The translations under genes and the position numbers were made by a program. This document shows positions 16,577 through 22,829 of a stretch of DNA of 25,116 nt, in pieces. The stretch is from an uncultured Pseudomonadota bacterium (GTDB lineage Bacteria; Pseudomonadota; Gammaproteobacteria; Steroidobacterales; Steroidobacteraceae), in contig CAMLGF010000054.1 of NCBI GenBank assembly GCA_946479515.1, positions 1-25,116 of the forward strand, in the 5' to 3' direction. How positions within the stretch are numbered: position 1 is the first letter of the stretch; each line of letters opens with the position of its first letter. The notes under the pieces are model-generated. The model searched no databases. It saw only the letters and a list, made by a program, of their open reading frames with translations, and was not told the DNA's origin.

Positions 16577-17200
16577 ATGAAACGCCAGCGCGGCCGCCCG
16601 CCTCATGCCGACCTGCTGACACCCAGCGAGTGGCGCACGGTGCACTTCGTGCAGCATGGCCTGAGCAACGTGGACATCGCGCGCCGCCGCGGCATCAGCG
16701 TGAACGCGGTGAAATTCCATGTGAGCAATGCGCTCGCCAAACTGCGGCTGCGCAACCGGCGCGAGCTGCGCGCCTGGTTCCGGGCCCCGGCGGACAGCGC
16801 CCTGGCGAGCAACGGGCCGGGTTCATCAGGCAAGGAAAAAGGCATGGAAATCTCGCACATCGGCCAGATTGCCCGCTCAGTCAGCGACACCGCAGCCTCG
16901 GAGAAGTGGTACCGCGAGGTGCTCGGACTCAGGCACCTCTATACCTTCGGTACGCTGGCCTTCTTCGACCTCGGCGGCACGCGATTGATGCTTTCGCAGG
17001 AGGGCGGCGCGGCGAAGGAATCCATCCTCTACCTGCAGGTGGCGGATATTGCCCAGGCTCATCGGGATCTGCAGGCCCAAGGCGTGAAGTTCACGCATGC
17101 GCCGCACCTCATTCACCGCCATGCCGACGGCACGGAGGAGTGGATGGCCTTCTTCGAGGACCCGGACGGGCGACCGCTGGCCCTCATGAGCCGGGTCTGA
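16577..17200 (+). CDS. LuxR-type HTH fused to a VOC domain
   Basis: A 207-residue fusion. Residues 1-65 form a basic LuxR/GerE-type helix-turn-helix (LTPSEWRTVHFVQHGLSNVDIARRRGISVNAVKFHVSNALAKLRLRNRRELRAW). After a Gly/Ser/Lys linker, residues 90-207 are a VOC domain (HIGQIARSVSDTAASEKWYREVLGL, FFDLGGTRLMLS, WMAFFEDPDGRPLALMSR). This suggests a one-component regulator whose glyoxalase fold binds a ligand. AGGAAAAAGG followed by ATG at 16844 could let ribosomes start inside the gene and make the VOC domain alone. It is divergent from the DUF1800 gene. Confidence 0.82.
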   Translation: MKRQRGRPPHADLLTPSEWRTVHFVQHGLSNVDIARRRGISVNAVKFHVSNALAKLRLRNRRELRAWFRAPADSALASNGPGSSGKEKGMEISHIGQIARSVSDTAASEKWYREVLGLRHLYTFGTLAFFDLGGTRLMLSQEGGAAKESILYLQVADIAQAHRDLQAQGVKFTHAPHLIHRHADGTEEWMAFFEDPDGRPLALMSRV

Positions 17201-17331
17201 TTTTCCATATTGTTAGGTCTTTCCCGTTTTCACGCGGGTGAATGCCCGGCCCTGCGAATCACGACACGGTTTTACCTAGTACAGCCGGCGCAATCTATCC
17301 CGCGCTTCGCGCCTCAACGCAGGGAGTTTCC

Positions 17332-17706
17332 ATGAGTGCATCCAGTGAACGCATGTCGGTGTTCGGCCCGACGCTGCGCTTCAAGGGCGAATTGAAAGCC
17401 CAGGAAGACATCAAGATCGAGGGCCGCATCGAAGGCTCGATCCACCATCAACAGAAGGTGGTCGTCGGGTCCAAGGGCGAAGTCGTCGCGACCGTCAATG
17501 CGCAGAGCATCGACGTCGACGGCAAGGTCCAGGGCGACATGAGCGCCCGCAAGAGCATCAAGGTCAGTCAATCGGCTGTGGTTCGCGGCAACATCCGCGC
17601 GCCCAGCGTGAGCATCACCGAGGGAGCAAATTTCAATGGCGGAGTCACGATGGAGTCGAATGCTGGGTCGGTCGGAGCCTCCACCGCCACCTCCAAGACG
17701 GCCTGA
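17332..17706 (+). CDS. Bactofilin (first of a tandem pair)
   Basis: A 124-residue protein with the bactofilin beta-helix. Repeated turns run from VFGPTLRFKGELKAQEDIKIEGRIEGSI through VVGSKGEVVATVNAQSIDVDGKVQGDM to VRGNIRAPSVSITEGANFNGGVTM. The ends are short and polar. GGGAG precedes the ATG at 17332 by 6 nt, so an in-frame start at 17242 is rejected. Bactofilins polymerise without nucleotide into filaments that position cell-wall or polar proteins at the inner membrane. The second paralogue follows 13 bp later, and the two may co-assemble. Confidence 0.9.
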   Translation: MSASSERMSVFGPTLRFKGELKAQEDIKIEGRIEGSIHHQQKVVVGSKGEVVATVNAQSIDVDGKVQGDMSARKSIKVSQSAVVRGNIRAPSVSITEGANFNGGVTMESNAGSVGASTATSKTA

Positions 17707-17719
17707 GGTGGAGAAGCCC

Positions 17720-18178
17720 ATGAGCAAGAACATCCCGGAAGCCAAGATGGCTCCTCCGCCGGCCGCGCCCGCGCCGTCGAACGGCACGGTCTGCGTGCTC
17801 GGCCCGACGCTGCACTTCAAGGGCGAGCTGTACGGCGAAGAAGACCTGGAATTCCAGGGCCAGCTCGAGGGCTCGATCGAACACACCCGTTCGTTGAGCA
17901 TCGGCAAGGAAGGCGGCGTCACCGGCAACATCAAGGCCAAGTTCGTGATCGTCGAAGGCCGCGTGGATGGCGACATCTACGCCAGCGAGTCGGTCTCGGT
18001 GCGCCAGTCTGCCAAGGTCAAGGGCAACATCTTCGCGCCGCGAGTCGGCATCGCCGATGGCGCCCAGTTCTCGGGCAGCATCGACATGAGCCACAAGGTG
18101 GCCGCCACCAGCGCCAAGCCGCAGTCGCCGCTCAGCGATCCGGCGGCCGAGCGTCTGCTGACGAAGGCCGTGGGCTGA
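17720..18178 (+). CDS. Bactofilin (second of a tandem pair)
   Basis: A 152-residue bactofilin. A disordered Ala/Pro N-terminus (APPPAAPAPS) precedes the beta-helix VCVLGPTLHFKGELYGEEDLEFQGQLEGSI, followed by LSIGKEGGVTGNIKAKFVIVEGRVDGDIYASESVSVRQSAKVKGNIFAPRVGIADGAQFSGSI. The ATG at 17720 follows GGTGGAG by 6 nt and sits just after the previous stop. An in-frame ATG at 17636 would overlap a conserved part of the first bactofilin and is less likely. The C-terminal tail with EHTRS-free polar residues probably carries localisation signals. Its last 47 bp overlap the convergent serine hydrolase gene. Confidence 0.88.
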   Translation: MSKNIPEAKMAPPPAAPAPSNGTVCVLGPTLHFKGELYGEEDLEFQGQLEGSIEHTRSLSIGKEGGVTGNIKAKFVIVEGRVDGDIYASESVSVRQSAKVKGNIFAPRVGIADGAQFSGSIDMSHKVAATSAKPQSPLSDPAAERLLTKAVG

Positions 18179-19301
18179 CATCAGCCCCGGCACTTCCCGC
18201 GGAAGGCCGAAGCAAAGCAATGATGGACGCGGACAGCGCGCGCAGGGAATCCTGCGCGCCGTCCGCGTTTTTATTCGCCAGCAGCACCAGCGCCACTTTC
18301 GCATCCGGGTACAGATCGCACAGGCTGGTGAAGCCGTACGTCGAGCCCGCGGCAATCAGCCGGCGGCCATGCTGCGAATTGCCCAGCACCCAGAAGAAAC
18401 CCATCGCCACGCGTCCGTCGGGGCTCGACCAGGTGGGCTGGTGCGCCAGCTTCACCGAGGCATCGCGCTCCATCATCTGCCACCAGCAGAACTTGAGCAG
18501 GTCGTCCGCGCTGTAGCGCAGCGAACTGGAAGCGAACTGCATGCGTGCACCGAAGGGCGGCAGCGGTTCGTTGGCTTCCGTGTAGCCGCGCGCCAGTAGT
18601 TTGGCCGGCGGCGCCGTGCCGCTGGCCATGCGCAGCGGCTTTTCGATCTCCCGCGCCAGCACCGCCTCGAAGGGCTCGCCGTAGATCTTGTCCAGCGCCA
18701 CGCCGAGCAGCATCGCCCCTACGTTCGATGGTGCCGGCGCCGTGCCCGGCGCCAGCCGCGGCATCACGCGATGCAGCTGGAACAGGAACTGATTGCGCGT
18801 GTACTTCTCGATGACGCCGATGTACCGCGCCGCCAGCGGCCGGCCCGGCACCGGGCGAACCTGCGTGAGGTCCGGAATGTTGTCGATGAGCTGCGAGCTG
18901 CTGTTGACCAGGTGCAGCAGCCGGACCTGTTCACCGCCATTGGCGAGGTTGGGGTATTCCTCATCCAGGTACCGGGTAACCGGATCCTCGAGCGTCGCCC
19001 GGCCCTCGACGATGGCGCGCGCCAGCAACTGCCCCGCGAAGTTCTTGGAGATGCCGCCGATCTCGTAAATGGTGTCTTTGGTGGGCGGCTTGTTGCCGTC
19101 GAGCTGGGAGACGCCGAAGTTGTAGAAGCGTCGCTCGCCGCCGTCGACGATGCCGATGGAGAGGCCGACGCCGTCGTTGTCAGCGAGCCAGGCGCGGCCC
19201 GCGGAGCGGATGGCGGTGTCGACCGGGGGCGCGGCTGCCGCGGCGGAGACCTGGATCGCCAGCAGCGTGCAGATGAGAAGGGGAAGTCGCGCGGGAACCA
19301 T
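18132..19301 (-). CDS. Serine beta-lactamase-fold protein with degenerate catalytic motifs (predicted pseudoenzyme)
   Basis: A 389-residue secreted protein with signal peptide MVPARLPLLICTLLAIQVSAAAAA and the class C beta-lactamase/CubicO fold. VGLSIGIVDGGERRFYNFG, TKDTIYEIGGISKNFAGQLLARAIVEGRATLEDPV, and a C-terminal AAGSTYGFTSLCDLYPDAKVALVLLANK align well with active relatives. The catalytic S-x-x-K reads G83-I-S-K86, so the nucleophilic serine is glycine. The Y-x-N motif reads P-S-N in APSNVGAMLLG. The third motif region (usually H/K-x-G) reads AAGST. All three changes point to loss of hydrolysis with retention of the fold, perhaps for binding. The gene is otherwise intact. Confidence 0.82.
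   Translation of the reverse strand: MVPARLPLLICTLLAIQVSAAAAAPPVDTAIRSAGRAWLADNDGVGLSIGIVDGGERRFYNFGVSQLDGNKPPTKDTIYEIGGISKNFAGQLLARAIVEGRATLEDPVTRYLDEEYPNLANGGEQVRLLHLVNSSSQLIDNIPDLTQVRPVPGRPLAARYIGVIEKYTRNQFLFQLHRVMPRLAPGTAPAPSNVGAMLLGVALDKIYGEPFEAVLAREIEKPLRMASGTAPPAKLLARGYTEANEPLPPFGARMQFASSSLRYSADDLLKFCWWQMMERDASVKLAHQPTWSSPDGRVAMGFFWVLGNSQHGRRLIAAGSTYGFTSLCDLYPDAKVALVLLANKNADGAQDSLRALSASIIALLRPSAGSAGADVSPRPSSADARPPDR
18228..18272 (+). terminator. Strong intrinsic terminator of the bactofilin operon
   Basis: CGCGGAC (18228-18234) pairs with GTCCGCG (18261-18267) and GCGCGCAGG (18238-18246) with CCTGCGCGC (18251-18259) around a GAAT loop, with a small internal bulge. TTTTT follows at 18268-18272. 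It stands about 50 nt after the second bactofilin stop, inside the coding region of the gene on the other strand. Confidence 0.85.
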
Positions 19302-19949
19302 GTGCCGGGATGTTCGCGCGTTGGCGAGGTCAATACAACGATGCTGGCCGGCCGCTTCGCGTGAAGGCTTTCAGTTCGGTCCAGGTTGATCTGGCGCGCG
19401 ACTACGTCGCAGTGGATATGCTGGGTCGCCATCGTGCCCGAAGATACAAGGGTAACGAATGGAACTTCCATCGCCAGGCGCAATGCTGCGACCAACGATT
19501 CCTTGTTCCAGGCTGCACTCAAGATGTCGCACGTGATCGCATCAAAGAATTTGCTGACGCCACGCTTCCCGTACCCCTCGCGCCAAGAAAGTGTGTGACC
19601 TCGTCCATCTCAGCCTGCGTACCAATCACCAGCGCTAAGCCGTGACGGGTCTGATGCCAGCGCGCGATCAACAAGGGCTGACACCGGGTCGTTGTGTACT
19701 GAAAGAGGATCTACTGCCGCGCGGCGTGATGCATCGGAACGGAGTTCGATCAATTCGACGCTTTCGTCCCAGAAGCAAGCTTTCCCTCGCGCTGATACTC
19801 CTGCTACCCGGCTTGTACAACAGTTTAGGAGCTTTACTAACAGTTACGATGGAATAAATGGGTGTGCATGCAGCCTTCGCTCTTCCAGGCGCCGCAACTG
19901 CTCAATTGCTGCGCGAGCACTACCTACATACTAAACGAGCGACTTTTCC
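19302..19949 (-). pseudogene. Degraded stretch with interrupted minus-strand reading frames
   Basis: 648 bp without a convincing intact gene. On the minus strand one frame runs from about 19830 to 19340 with a single internal TGA near 19604, giving segments such as ACFWDESVELIELRSDAS, LVDRALASDPSRLSAGDWYAG, and, after the stop, GVSKFFDAITCDILSAAWNK and LVAALRLAMEVPFVTLVS. A second frame (RWHQTRHGLALVIGTQ, then AEMDEVTHFLGARG) is also open for part of the way. This looks like the ruin of a gene with stops and frameshifts, but I recognise no family. It marks the border between the GC-rich backbone and the cassette region. Confidence 0.3.
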
Positions 19950-20165
19950 CTATTTCCTGTCGCGATAGATCAACGAAGTTACTAAAGCACTTATGCACCC
20001 CGCAGATACTACCAAGGCCAGTATCGCAATTCCGTTCCTGCCAAGAGTTTGCAAGATGAGAGATTGCGGAAAAAATGGAATCAGGAAAAGAGGTACCGCT
20101 GCTAGAACCAAGAACAGAACCACTTGTACGATTTGTTTCCGAGTCGCTGGAATCCTTTGGATCAT
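19950..20165 (-). CDS. Small two-helix membrane protein, putative immunity protein of cassette F
   Basis: A 71-residue protein with a basic N-terminus (MIQRIPATRKQ) and two membrane helices (about 12-30 and 44-64), ending in YRDRK. AGAGG lies 5 nt before the ATG at 20165, and the start stands 8 nt after the stop of the toxin-tail fragment at 20174, the same order as in the other cassettes. Immunity proteins with membrane helices usually block toxins that act on or cross the inner membrane. No sequence family is recognised, and the role is inferred from position. Confidence 0.55.
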   Translation of the reverse strand: MIQRIPATRKQIVQVVLFLVLAAVPLFLIPFFPQSLILQTLGRNGIAILALVVSAGCISALVTSLIYRDRK

Positions 20166-20173
20166 AAGAACCT

Positions 20174-20464
20174 CTACGGATCAGAATGCGTGGAGTCGTA
20201 CCACCAAGTTCCAAAAGAACTTTGGCCATCTGTAAAATACGCCCACGCCTGATTGAAGGCTCGCCCTAGCTCATATCCTCCGACGAATGCAGCCGTTGCG
20301 CCAATAGTAATGGCACTTGAAGACGCTGCACCATACCTAGCGACCATGGCTGCCGTAGTGAAGTTTCCGGAGGCGCCTAGCAGCGACAAGCCGGCTTCCA
20401 TGCCAACTGTGTCCGGAGCAGATTCAGTCCGGTGGAGGTTGTCATAGAAGAACGCCCTGCTCTC
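20174..20464 (-). pseudogene. Cassette F: orphan toxin C-terminal fragment, Gly/Ala-rich
   Basis: An open frame of 96 residues without a suitable start at its upstream end. It begins right after an in-frame TGA (20467-20465) with ESRAFFYDNLHRTESAPD and continues LSLLGASGNFTTAAMVARYGAASSS, AITIGATAAFVGGYELGRAFNQ and AWAYFTDGQSSFGTWWYD. The tail with alternating Gly/Ala helix, GGYELG and a final aromatic stretch is the kind of C-terminus I associate with Rhs-type proteins that lost a defined toxin domain. Unlike cassettes B to E it is not in frame with the stop of the preceding immunity gene, so a frameshift or deletion at its front is likely. The small membrane protein at 20165 is its presumed partner. 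Confidence 0.5.
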
Positions 20465-20486
20465 TCAAGAGCTGAATCACTAAAGG

Positions 20487-20762
20487 CTAATCGCGGGCAA
20501 CCCGCAACAGCCACAAAACCGCGCCTGACAAGGCCACCAAAATGCCGGACAAAATCGACAGCTTTGGCGCGTCATCTGGGCGAATGCCAAATGCCGTCTG
20601 CCACTTTGACCAGAACTGCAAGAGCATAGAATCGACAAAGAGCATTCCAAATACCACGACGAATATTGTTGCCGACCATCTAAATATAACTAAATTGGTT
20701 CGCCGCGATGATTCACGACGACTTTGAGCGGTCTCAACTTTCGACTTACTGTGTTTGTCCAT
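20487..20762 (-). CDS. Two-helix membrane protein, putative immunity protein of cassette E
   Basis: A 91-residue protein with a polar basic N-terminus (MDKHSKSKVETAQSRRESSRR) and membrane helices near residues 25-44 and 70-87. The ATG at 20762 has GGAAGAGAGA just upstream, whereas an in-frame start at 20786 lacks one. It stands next to the IS-interrupted toxin module, and so is read as a surviving immunity gene whose toxin has been destroyed. No family is recognised. Maintenance of an orphan immunity gene can protect against toxins of sibling cells. Confidence 0.6.
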   Translation of the reverse strand: MDKHSKSKVETAQSRRESSRRTNLVIFRWSATIFVVVFGMLFVDSMLLQFWSKWQTAFGIRPDDAPKLSILSGILVALSGAVLWLLRVARD

Positions 20763-20876
20763 ATTCTCTCTTCCATTCTTACCCACTAGTCCTCACCGTC
20801 CTCACCATCACACATCGACTCTGTCTGAACCGCGCCGGCTTTCCCGGAGACTTCAACCTGAGAGAGGATGGAGTTT

Positions 20877-21197
20877 ATGGGAACAGCAAAGCGGTATTCG
20901 AAGGAAGTGCGTGAGCGCGCGGTTCGGATGGTTCTCGAGCAGCAAGGCGAGCACGGCACGCGCTGGGCTGCGATCGAGTCGATTGCAGGCAAGCTAGGCT
21001 GCGCAGCACAGACTCTGCAGCGCTGGGTGGCGCAAGCCGAGCGTGACACGGGTGTGCGGCCAGGCCTGACCACGGACGAGCGTGCACGGCTCAAGCAGCT
21101 TGAGCGCGAGAACTTCGAGCTCAAGCGAGCGAACGAGATTCTGCGCAAGGCATCAGCTTTTTTCGCCCAGGCGGAGCTCGACCGCAAAGCGAAGTGA
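20877..21197 (+). CDS. IS3-family transposase OrfA
   Basis: A 106-residue helix-turn-helix protein ([55 protein letters not shown]) followed by a leucine-zipper-like helix ([33 protein letters not shown]), the standard InsE/OrfA layout. The ATG at 20877 is taken because GAGG lies about 9 nt upstream. An ATG at 20868 sits directly on that site. OrfA binds the IS ends and is made as part of an OrfAB product by frameshifting at the end. It is intact, but the element lacks a working OrfB. Confidence 0.9.
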   Translation: MGTAKRYSKEVRERAVRMVLEQQGEHGTRWAAIESIAGKLGCAAQTLQRWVAQAERDTGVRPGLTTDERARLKQLERENFELKRANEILRKASAFFAQAELDRKAK

Positions 21198-21675
21198 TGG
21201 TGGCGTTCATCGACGCGCACCGGGACGAGTACGGGGTCGAGCCGATCTGCAAGCTTCTGCCGATCGCCCCATCTACCTACTACGAGCTGAAGGCGCGGCG
21301 GAGCGATCCAAGGCATGTTCCGGCCCGTGTTCGACGCGATGCGGCGCTCAAGCCACAGATCCAGCGAATGTGGCGGGAGATCTGTCGATCCGCTACAGCG
21401 AGCGACTGGGTGAGTGCGGCATCCAGGCTTCCGTTGGCACTACCGGTGACAGCTACGACAACGCGCTTGCAGAGTCGATCATTGGCTTGTTCAAGGCGGA
21501 AGTTATTCGCCTCCGAGGGCCCTGGCGCTGCGTCGACAACGTCGAATACGCGACGCTCGAGTGGGTAGATTGGTTCAACAATCGACGCCTGTTCGGCCCC
21601 ATTGGCGACGTTCCGCCCATCGAGTTCGAAGAGGCGTACTATCGGCAGCGCGAGGTTCAAGCTGAGAGGCAGTAG
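21194..21675 (+). pseudogene. IS3-family transposase OrfB with internal out-of-frame deletion
   Basis: The N-terminal part (VAFIDAHRDEYGVEPICKLL, IAPSTYYELKARRSDP, RDAALKPQIQRMWRE) starts in the GTGATG overlap with orfA and runs to about 21378. The C-terminal part (SIRYSERLGECGIQASVGTT, GDSYDNALAESIIGLFKAEVI, ATLEWVDWFNNRRLFGPIGD) continues in another frame to the TAG at 21675. The middle of the rve/DDE domain, with the first two catalytic aspartates, is missing. Only the DSYDNALAE segment with the catalytic glutamate survives. The join is close to GGGAGATCTGTCGATCC (21373-21389). The element cannot transpose on its own. Confidence 0.88.
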
Positions 21676-21714
21676 CTAACACAAACCTGTCTCCGGAGAA
21701 GCCGGCGCGGTTCA

Positions 21715-21840
21715 CTGAGGTCGACCCGCCGTATAGCTATTCGGAGCCGTGAAACGAAGTATGAGGCCTTCTGCTCCTCCGGTGTAAGGGGTCTCTTGCA
21801 CAGCTTATTCCACGCTCGATAGTCATGGTTCCCTTGCGGC
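21715..21840. repeat. 126-bp direct repeat, copy 1 (start of cassette E toxin module)
   Basis: This is nearly identical to 22703-22829. The only difference I see is one fewer G near 21765, which shifts the reading frame in this copy. It ends on the left exactly at the IS. Confidence 0.95.
21832..21839 (-). repeat. Cassette junction motif, cassette E
   Basis: CCGCAAGG on the minus strand, 15 nt after the preceding stop codon, coding Pro-Gln in the module frame. Confidence 0.6.
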
Positions 21841-21854
21841 GGGGACTCCACAAA

Positions 21855-22322
21855 TCATGATCGATCGTGAATAGCTGCTGCGCCGCAGACAGGTGACTCG
21901 CGACGTACGTCAAATCCCGATTTCTTGAGTCGGGAGAACACTCGCTCTCCCAACTCTTTCGCCGCAGCCTCGGAGCCGAGAAATCGCGGCTGAGTGAAAA
22001 CGGTAAACTGCGCAGGATCCGGGTATGGCTCATCATGTACTCCGCAGAGCTTGGGGTCTTCTCGTCCACTCAGCGGGGTACTCTGTACCCATAGCTTGAG
22101 CCCGTGCCCTCGTCCCTCTAATACCCGCATAATGCTTCCCGTATCGGCTACGTCCTGAGCTTCCGCTGTTTCCAAACCAGCTTCTTTCGCTATTGCCGTG
22201 ACAGCCTCCAGGAAATTCGTCGCCTCGTCAGGCTTTGTCACGACGTAGAACTTGGATGCGATACCGCCTCCGGAGCACGAGGCCAAACCCAACATTCCAA
22301 AAAGAACGACAAATACCTTCAT
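21855..22322 (-). CDS. Lipoprotein, putative immunity protein of cassette D
   Basis: A 155-residue lipoprotein: MKVFVVLFGMLGLASCSGGG has a lipobox LASC with Cys17. The mature protein (YVVTKPDEATNFLEAVTAIAKEAG, VLEGRGHGLKLWVQSTPLSG, FTVFTQPRFLGSEAAAKELGERVFSRLKK) looks like a single alpha/beta domain. The ATG at 22322 overlaps the stop of the toxin module at 22319 in an ATGA; an upstream in-frame ATG at 22331 is less likely. Being lipid-anchored, it would guard the periplasm, so its toxin probably acts on the envelope. The family is not recognised; the role is inferred from position and coupling. Confidence 0.68.
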   Translation of the reverse strand: MKVFVVLFGMLGLASCSGGGIASKFYVVTKPDEATNFLEAVTAIAKEAGLETAEAQDVADTGSIMRVLEGRGHGLKLWVQSTPLSGREDPKLCGVHDEPYPDPAQFTVFTQPRFLGSEAAAKELGERVFSRLKKSGFDVRRESPVCGAAAIHDRS

Positions 22323-22828
22323 TGCTGGCATCCGGAAAAATGCGACGCCGCGTATTCCGCCGCCCCTTTGTCCAGCTGGTTGAATATCTTTGGACCGAAA
22401 AAGTTGTTGACGGAATCGAGCACCTCGCCAACATCTACAGGGTTGGCGGGACCAAGCCCCGCTATGTAGGTAATCGGGTTTTGCGGTTGTGGTTGCAGGT
22501 TCATGGAACCATAGCCCCCGTATCCGTGCGTTCGCATGTAAGCGCCGTCAGGCGTGTTGACGATCGATCTTTCAACTGTGCCTCTAAAGACGTGATACGG
22601 CGAGGTAACGTTTGTTCCATTCAACCCATCACTTGAACGTGTCGTAGTAACGAATCCGCCAGGAATAACATACCAACTCACAACGAAGTTAATGCCATCT
22701 GACTGAGGTCGACCCGCCGTATAGCTATTCGGAGCCGTGAAACGAAGTATGAGGGCCTTCTGCTCCTCCGGTGTAAGGGGTCTCTTGCACAGCTTATTCC
22801 ACGCTCGATAGTCATGGTTCCCTTGCGG
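22319..22828 (-). CDS. Cassette D: orphan polymorphic-toxin C-terminal module
   Basis: A 169-codon open frame with no start codon near its front. It begins at the first base after the TAG of the upstream lipoprotein gene, in the same frame. The front is PQGNHDYRAWNKLCKRPL, TPEEQKALILRFTAPNSYTA and GRPQSDGINFVVSWYVIP. The unique part includes YHVFRGTVERSIVNTPDGAY, GYGGYGSMNLQPQPQNPITY and DSVNNFFGPKIFNQLDKGAAEY. The front segment is shared with cassette E, as expected for a conserved pre-toxin joint with a variable end. No toxin family is recognised. A late GTG at 22681 could start a shorter product. It is translationally coupled to its immunity gene by ATGA. Confidence 0.62.
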   Translation of the reverse strand, partial: PQGNHDYRAWNKLCKRPLTPEEQKALILRFTAPNSYTAGRPQSDGINFVVSWYVIPGGFVTTTRSSDGLNGTNVTSPYHVFRGTVERSIVNTPDGAYMRTHGYGGYGSMNLQPQPQNPITYIAGLGPANPVDVGEVLDSVNNFFGPKIFNQLDKGAAEYAASHFSGCQQ

Positions 22829-22829
22829 C
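22703..22829. repeat. 127-bp direct repeat, copy 2 (start of cassette D toxin module)
   Basis: This is the in-frame copy of the sequence at 21715-21840. It extends from the middle of the cassette D module to the stop codon of the preceding lipoprotein gene. The homology breaks at that point. Confidence 0.95.
22821..22828 (-). repeat. Cassette junction motif, cassette D
   Basis: CCGCAAGG on the minus strand directly follows the TAG of the cassette C immunity gene, coding Pro-Gln. Confidence 0.6.

Larger units (their letters stand above)
20826..21714 (+). mobile_element. Internally deleted IS3-family insertion sequence (IS51-like group)
   Basis: An 889-bp element bounded by related inverted ends. 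The left begins TGAACCGCGCCGGCTTTCCC at 20826, and the right, read inwards, begins TGAACCGCGCCGGCTTCTCC from 21714. Both continue into a GGAGAC block. The element has an intact orfA and a damaged orfB. No 3-bp target duplication is visible (GTC on the left, CTG on the right), so a flanking deletion accompanied or followed insertion. Intact relatives are about 1.2-1.3 kb, so roughly 0.3-0.4 kb is missing. The right end lies exactly at the edge of the repeat shared with cassette D. Confidence 0.88.
21715..21854 (-). pseudogene. Cassette E: toxin C-terminal module, frameshifted and interrupted by the IS
   Basis: Reading on from the stop of the upstream lipoprotein gene (21855), the frame gives FVESP followed by PQGNHDYRAWNKLCKRPL and TPEEQKA. 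That segment is the same as the front of cassette D. A missing G near 21765 then throws it out of frame, and the IS begins at 21714. Beyond the IS, at 20825-20787, a short remnant reads TESMCDGEDGED and stops with TAG just before the immunity gene at 20762. The middle of the module is gone. It is dead as a toxin. Confidence 0.7.

Noticed and set aside
17636..18178. Longer second bactofilin starting at 17636
   Set aside because: It would overlap the conserved C-terminal turn of the first bactofilin. The start at 17720 has a better ribosome site.
20786..21316. 176-codon minus-strand frame across the IS
   Set aside because: It is antisense to orfA, which has a clear transposase signature. Only its last dozen codons outside the IS may belong to cassette E.
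21714..22829. The two 126-bp repeats as ends of a composite transposon
   Set aside because: They are direct rather than inverted, code in frame for a toxin front segment and carry no transposase between them.
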